Shown here piece by piece: positions 13,683-24,870 of a stretch of 64,000 bases of DNA; the stretch's first letter is position 1; each line of letters opens with the position of its first letter. The DNA lies in assembly GCA_003344405.1 (NCBI GenBank), contig NOWV01000051.1, forward strand, positions 372,001 to 436,000, given 5' to 3'. Made by a program: the position numbers and the translations under genes. Source of the stretch: Trichoplax sp. H2 (taxonomy: Eukaryota; Placozoa; Uniplacotomia; Trichoplacea). Under the pieces are notes generated by a model, which was not told the DNA's origin, did no database searches, and was given only the letters and a program-made list of their open reading frames with translations.

Positions 13683-14649
13683 TATATACCAGTAAGGAAG
13701 TGTTAGTGGCATCAGTGAAGAGATGATTTTTTGTCTAAATTAAGTTACGAAACGGAAACAGTTCTGTTTTAATTATCGTTAGATGCAGTATCGGTACCCT
13801 AATTGTTAACTATCCGTCCTGATTTAATTTGATTTGTATTTGCATTCGATCCTAGATTTATTAGAGGATGTTAGTTAAAAGTAACCTCAATAAAATGAAC
13901 GATTTCTTCCTACTCTAATTGAAGCTAAAAAAGTGGTCGTTAAAATATACCTGTAGCTGAACATTAAGCAAGCTCTTATTAGAATTATTCATTCATCTAT
14001 GAAACTTCATTTTAAGTTAATATTTATAATTAGCTAAAGACCCTCAAGGGAATACTAATTGAATTATACGGAGTTATAATCTATGGGTATCATTCTTAGC
14101 GATGGTGAATGATTAACAGCTGTAGTAGCTGAGAATATCTATCTATGCTTTAAATTGTAATAATTAAATTGAACTATAATTTTGTTTATTCTATATACTG
14201 AATTGCTGCCTTAAATCCTTTTTAAAGGTTTCCTTGCTTGTATTGACAAATATCAACAATTGCAATAGTTATTGTCAACTTTATTCAATAGACTACTGCT
14301 ATACTGTTACTTTTACAATTGTTACTGCTGCTACTATATTGCGTCCAAGGCTATACTTAAGATCAAGTGTTATTAGTGTTGTTAACGAACAATAAACGCA
14401 GCGAGAGAATGCTACTTTGTTGCAACATTTTGGATCATAAAAGATGTCCTCTATTTATTTACAAACGACGTCGACTTGGACACGCTTTTATTAACAATAA
14501 TTGTTCCCAATTGTTACGATTAAAACAACTTTGACGTAGATTGCTGGCATATGTGCTATGTACTGTGTAGAAGATTAACATCGAGATGGCTACTGTAATT
14601 ATTTTGTGGCTAACGTATGGACAGTATGCGATGTTGATGATGCTAAATG

Positions 14650-14695
14650 TATATGTTACGGCCATTCCTAAGAATGATTTTGTCCTTAACATATA
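14650..14695. repeat. Degenerate hairpin related to the 13.6-kb palindrome
   Basis: TATATGTTACGG (14650-14661) is complementary at 11 of 12 positions to CCTTAACATATA (14684-14695). The left arm shares TGTTACGGCCA with the perfect palindrome about 1 kb away. This suggests two members of one short inverted-repeat family, the second decayed. Confidence 0.55.
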
Positions 14696-14704
14696 TATAC
14701 AGTA

Positions 14705-14858
14705 TATTAGCGTACAGAAAAATAAAAGCTATCTTGGTTTTCTTATCGATGAACTCAAATGTATGGATAGTATACGATGTGATGATGCGTAATATATTTA
14801 TATATTAGCATACAGAAATATAAAAGCTATCTTGGTTTTCTTATCGATAAATTCAAAT
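14705..14858. repeat. 54-bp direct repeat, two copies about 98 bp apart
   Basis: Copy 1 is about 14707-14760 and copy 2 about 14805-14858. Both run from a TTAGC(G/A)TACAGAAA start through CTATCTTGGTTTTCTTATCG to TCAAAT, with only a few substitutions. Confidence 0.85.
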
Positions 14859-17243
14859 TTAATTTATAGTAATGGAAGACATTATCAACTAAACGCCATT
14901 AATAACAGTTTGAACTACTAATATTGAAAAATTGTGATAGTTTCTTTCACTTTGATTAATAAGCAGACCAAGTCTTTAACTATGGCGATGCTCCAATTTA
15001 TAGAAAGTCATCGTAGCACCAGATATATTTCATAAAGAGAGGTTATTTTAAGGCTATTACAGCAACGATAAATACTTTTTGGCAGGCCTTAATCCAGCAA
15101 TTATAAAATGATTACTAGCTTTTTGGAGTATGTATAAATAAACTCAATTTAGTATTCAGCCTAAATTATTAATGTCAAATAAATTCATCATCTTTTACTA
15201 GTAAAGTTAGTAACTGATCGCTAAACGTCCTCATGAATGAGGGTTCATAAATTTAGCCCTGTAGTTGAGAATTTGGTTCCGTGCGTGAGTTTCAAATAAA
15301 TGCAACTTGGCTGCTTTAGTTTAATAATTAATGTCAGTCGACTTTACTAGATTACTAGATGTTAATAATACTAATAGTTAACTCTGATCGCAGAGACTCT
15401 TGACCGCGAATTTTAAATAATATACTAAGAAATACTAATAGATCAATTTGATTCTTAACCTGATTTAATTGAGTAGCGACCTGATGCTACCGATTGATTA
15501 ATGATCGTTATGCGGTTATGAAATCAGTTTTATTGGTTGTCAATTTAAGGCATCAAAAGTAGCCAAATGCTATTGATGTAATAGGATAAGTGAGGCAGTT
15601 ATTTACTAAAGTGGCCGCTGAAAAATCGATTATCATATCGTTTCTTTTAATGATCAGACTTTTTATGCCGTATAGTTTGGAAGTCGTAATAATGAACGTA
15701 AGAGTAGTTATAATTCGATCCTGGAATATCCAATTTAGTTCATTAGATGATACTCTGAGATAACGTAAATAACTGTGTTTATCGATGTAGCAGAATAAAG
15801 GAACAAATTGTAGGTCAAAGTTTGCGTATTAGTTAGAATACTTTTATTGGTACAATATTACGCTAGATGCTGATGATATTAAGTAAAATCCGTTAAATGA
15901 AATTACAGAGGTAAAAAGTAAAGAGGACGAGATATGGATCCTTTCAACAGGCTTAATTGCCCTAATATAACGTTAATTCCAGTATGTATTCATTGCGTTT
16001 AATTGAGATGAAATAGTAAGTTAGCTTCCTTCTATCTATAGTGGTATAATAATTAATTAGCCGTAAAGGACTGATTGGACTGATCGTAATTAATAGAGTA
16101 GCAGCTTTTATACCGGTGATTTTAAATAATGATCAAATATTGAGTAATTTATTTGAGTTATAACTTGTAATGCTCTAACCTTTCATTTTAGTTAATGCAA
16201 ATATTCATTTTTAAAATTGATTTAAAAATGAGTGAAATATTTAAAATAAATGCTGGATCTTAATAACGCGGACATATATGATTACGTGAACTTGTAGAGA
16301 AAGGAAAATTGGAGATATGTGATGTTTAAAAGTAGTAAAGTACGACTGCGCTTGCTGTGAATATGGAAAACTATGAACATACGAAATATAAATTTCTAGA
16401 CGGATGTGAAAAAGTAAATTATTATTTATAATAGTTGTAGGCATCAAATATCGATATAAGATTTTAATTATAGGAGATATTAATGGCTAAACTTCATCAG
16501 CTAGTCTTAGATATATTTGTCTTAATCTGATGGCTATATTGAGGCAAAAAATAATCCATCAGAAAGTGGAATAATTAATATTTATAGCTTTATTGTGTAG
16601 AGCCATCTACTCTTGGAATATTATTGTAAGAATACTCCTTAGTATTAACGTCAGGTATCTAAAATGATGCTCAGTAGCTAAGAATTTAATAAAAATTGTT
16701 TTTAACTTTAGTTACATAAAATTAGTACTATGCAATGTTGAACATTTCAAATTTATAGATAATTATTTTAATAGATGTTGTACTTAAAATTTTAGCTTCT
16801 ATTAAGCTAGTAAAGTATTTCATGCAGACAAGCATAGATTACTTCTGGGCTTTATAAACAAATCAAATCTATTTTCTTTGCATCTAAGCGACTTTAATGC
16901 AAGTGTGAATATATCACGCTATTTCGGACAATAAAAGCTATAGCTGATCGAAAAATATTCGCCATCGAGCGCATTTTTTTATCATCATGGTACGTTAATA
17001 GAAACGAATCATTTTGGAAATCGTTTCAAAGCGAATATTAAAATTGATTTATCACTCTATACTTTTGCTTTATCTGATAATCTCTAGATAGCGTGAATTA
17101 AAATTTACCAGTCATCGATAATTAAATGGATAGCTGCCGAACTAGCAACTTTTAATCATTAAAATATGTAGTACAAATGAGCTTATTTTTCGACGAAAAA
17201 TTACAATTATCGCGGTTAGTCTATAAAATAGCACAATGATCAG
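14859..17243. other. Intergenic, no feature seen
   Basis: AT-rich sequence with no supportable gene. The open stretch at 16241-16447 (-) lacks any domain or splice signal. Confidence 0.5.
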
Positions 17244-17310
17244 CATCATTGGTCAATACTAACTACTTTTAATTACAGATTGGCCGACGGAATGAAGATG
17301 AAATCTGAAT

Positions 17311-17353
<43 letters not shown>

Positions 17354-17388
17354 GTAATAACATAATAATAATGTGATAATCGAAATAT
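17244..17388. repeat. First copy of an (AAT)n locus, ending at an assembly gap
   Basis: This 145-bp segment carries an (AAT)n run at about 17310-17352. It recurs at 17973-18123 with the same flanks; the second copy is 6 bp longer, that is two extra AAT units. The two look like alleles of one microsatellite placed twice. Confidence 0.9.
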
Positions 17389-17408
17389 NNNNNNNNNNNN
17401 NNNNNNNN
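17389..17408. other. Assembly gap (20 N)
   Basis: A run of 20 N, a conventional placeholder of unknown true size. Confidence 1.
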
Positions 17409-17952
17409 GGATTGAATAAATAGTCAGTAGAGTATTTCAAAGGCTATGCAAGCTAAGCTTGGCGGAGAGAGAGAGGGAGCTAGGAAAATCAGAGTTATTG
17501 ATTGGACTTGATCTTGCTACTCGTTAGTAATTTTGAATTTTTCCGAACTAATTCAATTGCATAGACCATATTGACGGATTGGCAAGTCTAGATATGTGTA
17601 GTGATGCACCCTATATTTGCTTGTAGCGATAGCTATATTTGATTGTGTTGTGTAATATATTTAGAATAGTTAAGTTTCTAAAAATAGATATTCTTGTGCT
17701 GCTAGATTTAGGTGACTGGTAACTACTATATTAGAAAGTGTTATTCACTAATATAGCTGTTAACTAATTATGGTACAGGACGTTATACGACTTGAAATAC
17801 TAAGATTGTAAAGATGCCCAATACCTTACGGTGTTGGACATTAATGGTAAAGTAATAATATTGTAAGCAGTTTGATTAATACTGTAAAATGTAGTGATGA
17901 TTCATGTCTGATTGTAGACGATGTTATTGCCTTAAATAGATTCAGAGAAAAG
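17409..17952. other. Orphan 544-bp contig between two gaps
   Basis: This sequence is isolated by N runs on both sides and has no gene. The duplicated locus flanks it, so its placement here is doubtful. It may be a short contig scaffolded wrongly, or the inside of an unresolved insertion. Confidence 0.6.
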
Positions 17953-17972
17953 NNNNNNNNNNNNNNNNNNNN
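17953..17972. other. Assembly gap (20 N)
   Basis: A run of 20 N separating the orphan contig from the second copy of the AAT locus. Confidence 1.
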
Positions 17973-18039
17973 CATCATTGGTCAATACTAACTACTTTTA
18001 ATTACAGATTGGCCGACGGAATGAAGATGAAATCTGAAT

Positions 18040-18088
<49 letters not shown>

Positions 18089-18123
18089 GTAATAACATAA
18101 TAATAATGTGATAATCGAAATAT
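17973..18123. repeat. Second copy of the (AAT)n locus
   Basis: Duplicate of 17244-17388 with a longer AAT run at about 18039-18090. Sequence continues past it without interruption, so this is probably the true scaffold path. The long poly-Tyr minus-strand frame across it is a repeat artefact. Confidence 0.9.
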
Positions 18124-19778
18124 TATTACGGTAATAACGATAATACAAATGAATGCACAAATCTATTAATTCGAAAGTTTTACTAAGTATTATACGAGTA
18201 TTTCTTATGCAATGGAAGATGTTGCAAGTTAACACTCATAGCTTGGATCAAGAGAATAAATTAATTTAACATCATGAGAAAATATCATTACCCTTGAGTG
18301 AAACTTTTAACATTAATAACCGCCACAAACTCGAAATCTTACAAGTTCTTTTAAACTTCCATATCCCTAATGTTAGTATACGTACATTGGCCTAGGAATC
18401 TCACGCTATACAAGAAATAGCTTAACATAAAACTGGTTTGTAATACGCTCGCGATGTTAGTTATCTTAATATTAATTCGTTTTTTTTGCCTTGATGGATC
18501 TCAAGATTGTGGATACCTAATTTTTCAGAGCTTACTTATGACGATCATGATAACTGCCTAGTTAGCTATACAACATTTATAATAATAATAAAACGACATT
18601 TTTACTACTATCTGTTAACAGTTAAATGATCTAGCTACATTAATAGGATGTCCAATTAAAATTTCTAGCCTATAATCGTAAAAATGCTATAATAAGTAAA
18701 TGATAAAATAATTCATTTTGATAAAAAAATCCTGAAAGAATCTATAATATCAATTTATAACTTATTCGTTAAGTGAATGATGCTATTTGAATTATCTCAA
18801 ATTCATATTTTATGTTTGATAATTTTAAAAAATAGACTTGTCTATTAAGAGTGCCTGCCATAATCTGCATATCACTGCAAAATGTTTGCCTGTACTTTTA
18901 CCCAAACTGCCCGTTACATGTACATTATACAGTCTATTCTGCAAAGATAGCAGGATTAGCAAAGACTTGTTTAATATCTGAATATAACGCGTTATGACTA
19001 TATGGATAATATTAAACTATATTCGAAATAAGTTAAAAGATACCGGGACATTGTAGATACTATTGATCCTAGGAATAATTTCTTTCACACATGGCGATAC
19101 CATAACGGTTCCATAGTAGAATTTCCTCAACGGTAGTATGTAATCAGTATCGGAATTGTTCATTTGGATTATTGTTATTATAATAGTTTAAGCGCTTCTT
19201 TAAAACTCCGCATAAACGATCAGTTCTATCATAGCAAAAAATAAGAAGAGATGATAAGTCAATGGCTTAAAAGTTCCTATCGTGGTTACTTATTTGAGAC
19301 AAGTTTATTTCCCAAAGGCTAGCTGAAAAGTATCAGGGCTAAACTATCCTAAGATTGTAATATATATTATTTTAGCGGTAAAGAGAAAATAATGTAGTAA
19401 ATTTCATATTAATGTTATGTGGATACTAACTATGATCACTGTGAATCGTGTCATGGATATCGATTGTACGTTATTATGCTACAAAATACTATATCTGTTA
19501 GACTATTAAAATAGTTCTCGGCTGAAAAGTTATCAAGTTGTGGCTCTGGTTCTTAATGACATTATTTCAAGAGAGAGCTGTATTTTCAGTTTATTTTAAG
19601 ATACCGTAAATGTTGCAAATTAATACCGTATTAGTTAAAGGCTTAAATTTATCATATAATAAAGTGAAGGTGTGATGCTGCATATCAGATTTATAATAAT
19701 CATCTGTTTAAACTAATCAATATGTAAGTATCGTATCTATTTATTAAGATTATAATATTAGTCACTAATCTCCAATAG
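18124..19778. other. Intergenic, downstream of MIPOL1
   Basis: No gene is supported. The part nearest 19778 should hold the 3' UTR of the neighbouring gene. A further short terminal coding exon could hide here, because the encoded protein ends earlier than the human one. Confidence 0.5.
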
Positions 19779-22700
19779 TTACTTTTCAGCTTTTTGTTCT
19801 GCTAAAAATTTTGATGTGGTGGCTTCGTGTAGCTGCCTAGCTTTTTCATCTCGTTCTCGAATGATATTGTTTAGCTTTGAATTTAATTCCTGATTATCTT
19901 GATCTAGTTGCCTGTTACTTGTTTCGTATTGCCGCAATTTATCCTCATACGCTTGGATTGTTGCATTAAATTGATCACGAAGATTTTTCTCATCAGAAAG
20001 AGAATTATGAAGACTAAAGAAGGTAATCAAATATAATAAAATTGACAAATATTTATAGCCTAAACAGCGAAATAAACTATCCGTATGCACATTAGATAAA
20101 AAATAACAATTTATAAGTTTTCTATTGGAACAATAAGAAAATCTAGGAGACTACGGTAATTATTAAGTTCAGTAGAAACGTTCTGAACCTGTAATATATT
20201 CTTAAATCTTCCAATTCTTCCTCTGATCTCTTTAGTCGTCTAAGCAGTGAATCTCGTTCTTCCTGTGAAGCAATCAATTGGCTCTGCGCATATAAATATG
20301 ACATTCAGTTTTTTGATATTGAGATAGGACATGCTTGAGTTTAATTTATAGTTTGAAGAGTAGTAGCAAGTACAATCGAAGTTTTATTACCCGTAAACTC
20401 TTAACTTTGGTATCCTCTAGGATGCTAATTTTGCTCTTCAGTGATTCCTTTTCACGGTGTAGATGCCGAACATCTTCTTCAAGAATTGAACACTAAGGTA
20501 AATAGAATTGAATTTTTTGTTTCAGTCATTACTATTAATTATTCTCGGTCAAAATTTAGAAAGTCTGTCATAATTAGTATTGGGTAAACAGCATCAGAGA
20601 ACCATATATGTATTCGAAATATGTATATTATAAAAAATTTCGTAATTTACTTGGTTTACATGTGGCTGTATTGTCCATTGAATACACTTATAGTGTCATA
20701 TCTCATACTGCAATGCTGGCAATACAATACGCAGAGATTTGCCCAAATGAGCGAGTAATCACAATTCATGATCCATTACATTAAGCTATTACCGTTATAG
20801 TGAAATTAAGGTTAAAAGTACGATACCTTATTTACAGCTTCATCTTTCTCTTTTAGTGCTGCAGTTAGTTCATGATTAATAGTAACATGTTTTTGTTTCT
20901 GAACGGACTTAACTTTTCCAATAACTTGTGCACCATGGCGGTTTAATTCGGCAATGCTGCTAGCCCGATTAATCTGTGTAAGGAGTTCGGAAACATCCTA
21001 AAGAAGGAATATTGATTTTTTACTTTGAGAAAGATTGCCAAAGTGGTTGTTTATTTTGTGCTGCGATGAACATTTCCATGCCCTTATTAATCAAATCAAT
21101 TTACAAAATCACAGTTCTTTTATAGTGAATAAAATCTCAGATTGTAGCTTTGATTAGATGTTTACTGACTGATAATGTATGTGCTCGTCCTAGCCATTCT
21201 TAATAACAAATGGCCGAATCATGTTTATCATATGAATTTGTTTTTAGTTCTTGAAGTTATTCATAGTTCAGGGAAGTTTTTGTAGCTCATGAAATGAATC
21301 TAGAGAATGAAAGTGGGTTTCCTGATGATATTTACTGATAGGTCTCGATTTCAAGAAGATTTTACTACAAGATAAGGCTATTGTTTTTGCCAGCATTGGA
21401 TCCATTAACATTNNNNNNNNNNNNNNNNNNNNGCAATGCTGCTAGCCCGATTAATCTGTGTAAGGAGTTCGGAAACATCCTAAAGAAGGAATATTGATTT
21501 TTTACTTTGAGAAAGATTGCCAAAGTGGTTGTTTATTTTGTGCTGCGATGAACATTTCCATGCCCTTATTAATCAAGTTGTAGCTTTACTAATAATCAAT
21601 GGTTAGACATGATCCTTGATCATATTTTTAAGAATATATATATATATATATATATATAAAATAGAAAGTGATTAGATTGAATTCTGATCAGGTAAAGATA
21701 AGCAAATGATCAATGCCGATCAATTTACAAAATCGCAGTTCTTTTATAGTGAATAAAATCTCAGACTGTAGCTGTGATTAGATGTTTACTGACTGATAAT
21801 GTATGTGCTCGTCCTAGCCATTCTTAATAACAAATGGCCGAATCATGTTTATCATATGAATTTGTTTTTAGTTCTTGAAGTTATTTATAGTTCAGGGAAG
21901 TTTTTGTAGCTCATGAAATGAATCTAGTGAATGAAAGTGGATTTCCTGATGATATTTACTGATAGGTCTCGATTTCAAGAAGATTTTACTACAAGATAAG
22001 GTTATTGTTTTTGCCAGCATTGGATCCATTAACATTTAGCAAAGCCTTATTTACTTAAAGGTAGAAGTGATTAATATTAGGCAATATACAGCTTAAACTT
22101 TTCATTTATCATATACCTTGCCTTTAGATTTTATATCGTTATCTGATCTTGATTAACTTAGCGAACAAATAGAAGGGGAGTTCAACAAACTCAATCATAC
22201 CTGCTGACTACGTGCGCTGACTGGCTTTTCATCTTCCGATTCTTCACTTTCAGATTCAGATTCATCATCACTAGCATAATGCAGAATGAAAAATAATATA
22301 GTTAGCGTTTATTATGTTAACTTGTAGGTAAATGGAGAAAGGGTAATTACTAGGCTGTTCAAAAAATTGGAAGTAATAGTAAGAAAAAATTTTAGATTTA
22401 CCTTCCATAAAAGCTGCTTGTACTACGTGTAGACTCAATCTGTCTTAATTTTTTAACGGCTGCATCTCGTTCTTCATTAGCATGCCGTAGCCTGGCCATT
22501 ATGGCGCAATCCCTTTCCTTTTGCGCTTTATAAAGTCTTTCTACTAAAGCTAGCCATGGAAGTGATAGAAATATTACATATTTTAGTTTACTGATGTGGC
22601 ACAAAACAAATTTTACTTTTCTAGAGATACTTGGATGCATTTTTCTACTCAACGCCCTTTACCTGCACTTTCTTGGGCAACTTTTGCGTTAATTTCTTCC

Positions 22701-23685
22701 GACATCATCTCTCTAGCCGATAATACTGGGGCTTCAGGGCTTAGGCCATATCGACCAGGAGAATCACTTGACTAATGAATAAAATTACGATAACAAAATG
22801 TTACATTGATTATCGGAGTAATGTCAATATGAAGCACTTTGACATATATTATAATCTACGCGAGTATCCATACATTTATTATTATGATAGTAAAGCATTA
22901 GATTAATTATAGGAGAAATACAAATTTACAGCTTTTCAACTTTTTTATATGATCGGTAGAAAAAAGAATACATTCATTATTATCAACTATGATAGGAAAT
23001 AATAACTGTATCATCACTAGGACAGGTTTACCTTGGTATAGTCTAACTTCAAATCACCATTTTTAAAGCTAAATGTTGGACTTGTTGCTCCAAATAAACG
23101 CTGAGAGCCATAATTGTACGAACTACCTAATGAATAATTATCACTCAAGACACTTTCTGATGGTGATCGATTACGCAATGGAGGAATAAATGGCGGCATC
23201 GTTCCAAGGTTATCTGGTACGTTACTATTTGCTTGGAATAAATTAACTTGGCTACCAATATCTGGTACAGGGATATTGTTAGAATTCATGGGAGGGAAGT
23301 AACGAAAGGCTGATTCGACAGAATTATTTGATTGCACTGGTATCGATTGTGAAGGATTTAGTGGTCCTACTGTAGAAGTTGAAATGGGCTGATGCATAGG
23401 TTGATGAATTGCATGCAGAACAGGTTGAACTAATGGTTGCAATATTGGCTGCGAGAAAGGCTGTGTTATAGCTGGCTGAGGAAATTGTTGGACCATTGTA
23501 GGTATATATGTTGGTGTATTATTGATAAATGCTTCTGCTGGTGCCATTTGCCCCACAGGCGAAGTTGGATGGATGCTTTCCATGTAGCTTTTTTGCATAG
23601 TATCTCCTTTCTCGTTATTGGTATATATTGTGTTTGTGTGATTACTTGGAAGATTTTGAGCTGTTTGTAGTTCAGGCGATGGCAT
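19779..23685 (-). CDS. MIPOL1: MIPOL1 (mirror-image polydactyly 1) orthologue, coiled-coil protein, eight exons
   Basis: Exons in order: 23685-23032, 22771-22663, 22549-22402, 22270-22201, 20997-20827, 20492-20391, 20283-20189, 20013-19779. All have GT-AG borders and keep frame; the total is 1,584 nt, 527 residues. The N-terminal 218 residues are disordered and rich in Pro, Gln, Ser and Asn. An acidic Ser/Glu patch is encoded by exon 4 (about 304-327). The rest is coiled coil. ALVERLYKAQKERD with ARLRHANEERDAA, then LLTQINRASS, and finally LRIYYSLHNSLSDEKNLRDQ match successive conserved blocks of vertebrate MIPOL1 in the same order, as I recall that family. Its role is poorly known; human MIPOL1 is linked to limb patterning and tumour suppression. 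The C-terminus stops about 20 residues short of human. Part of exon 5 is duplicated at 21433-21479 by an assembly artefact. The start ATG at 23685 has a close upstream in-frame stop. Confidence 0.9.
20951..21412 (-). repeat. First haplotype copy of the MIPOL1 exon 5/intron 4 segment
   Basis: It begins inside exon 5 and runs into intron 4, up to a gap. The same sequence restarts at 21433 with scattered single-base differences and one 142-bp length difference. This copy joins the intact exon 5 used in the gene model. Confidence 0.92.
21413..21432. other. Assembly gap (20 N) inside MIPOL1 intron 4
   Basis: A run of 20 N between the two haplotype copies. Confidence 1.
21433..22037 (-). repeat. 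Second haplotype copy of the exon 5/intron 4 segment
   Basis: Positions 21433-21479 repeat the first 47 coding bases of exon 5, cut off by the gap, and the rest repeats the intron. It differs from the first copy by substitutions such as AATCACAG/AATCGCAG and by an extra block at 21577-21718. The truncated exon copy should not be counted as a real exon. Confidence 0.92.
21577..21718. repeat. 142-bp haplotype-specific insertion with a (TA)n run
   Basis: Present only in the second haplotype copy and absent between the matching flanks near 21095 in the first. It contains about twelve TA units at 21634-21658. ATCAA occurs at both edges, but the empty site already has tandem ATCAA, so a target-site duplication is not proven. 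Confidence 0.8.
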
Positions 23686-24467
23686 ATCGTTAATCAACCA
23701 AGATATGCTTAGCAATTAATAAAATAGGAACTCGTTATGAAATGAGTTTGAAGGCTACTACGGCGTATTCGGATGGATAATTAGTAACGGTGAATTAATT
23801 TCGTTTTGGTACAGGTCAATGGCTAGTAATTTGCCTATATTACTTTCTTTCGGAAATAGGAGTTATATTGAATCTTAGCTTCGAAGTGAATGGATAAGTA
23901 GAGTAGTGGAGGATGAATGATTAACTTTATGTATTAGATCAATCCTTAGCGATTTTCTGAATCACCAATTCATCACAAAATGTCCTATAAAAACAGACTA
24001 AAAGTCATACCATCACTTAGTATAAGATCAATTTAGTAACAATTATTATATCACAATTTTTAACAAAATTTTTAAGAAGAATAAATAATAAATATTAATT
24101 ATTGAATTATCAATAGTAGACTTCCATTAAAGACGATTCTATAACTGCAGATGATGAAATTTCCATTATAATTTATTAATTGATGAATTTTAAGAATGCT
24201 AAGATTAACTCTGTTTTCATTTTCCCATTAAGCCGTAAGCAGTCACTGTTACATAATTATTAATATAAGGCGAATTAAATTCAACTGAGAATCGCCTTAG
24301 TTGATGTTTGCATATGGTATGCGCTTAATGGACCTGTAAATTACTTCACGATATGGTAAGTGAAGGCACTCTTTGCATTATTGATTTCAACCAGAATGAT
24401 ATGGATTTGAAGTCAAATGCACAGCATTTTTAGATTTATGCATGCACTTTCTATATCGCATGTAATG
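23686..24467. other. Upstream region of MIPOL1
   Basis: AT-rich sequence that should include the MIPOL1 promoter. No core promoter motif stands out and no gene is seen. Confidence 0.5.
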
Positions 24468-24870
24468 GTTTAGTACCGCATTAGCACTTTTAAATTACCT
24501 TTATTGATATAAATATAGGTTTAACGGGTACTAAGCTATTTACAAGCAGCAAGATGATAACAACATTACAGTTAATGAAATGTAATTAATTAGCGTCTAC
24601 TATCAGTATTCCAAGTTATACACTTACCGCTTCCAATATAACATTTTTAGATCTGTAAATGTACTTTTTATGGCGGATATGGATGGCTTATTACGGTATT
24701 AGCACTTCTAAGTTACTTCCGTAGATGTAGACGTAGGCATTATGATGATTTAGTTCCGTATTAGCATTACCGCATTACCTCTACTGACGTAAATATAGGC
24801 ACTACGGGTACTAAGCTGTTTACAAGCAGCAAGAGGATAACGATATCGCAGTTATTGAAATGAAAATTAC
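24468..24870. repeat. Degenerate direct repeat block
   Basis: Copy A (24468-24590) and copy B (24748-24870) share TTAGT.CCG.ATTAGCA, ATTACCT.TA.TGA, AAATATAGG, ACGGGTACTAAGCT and TTTACAAGCAGCAAGA in order. A partial third copy of the first half lies at about 24682-24739. Divergence shows the duplication is old. No coding potential. Confidence 0.8.

Noticed and set aside
14586-14792. Plus-strand open frame of 68 residues
   Set aside because: It overlaps the degenerate hairpin and the first copy of the 54-bp direct repeat, and the second copy is not in an equivalent open frame.
18041-18235. Minus-strand open frame ending in poly-Tyr
   Set aside because: It is produced entirely by the (AAT)n microsatellite, which also sits in a duplicated assembly segment.
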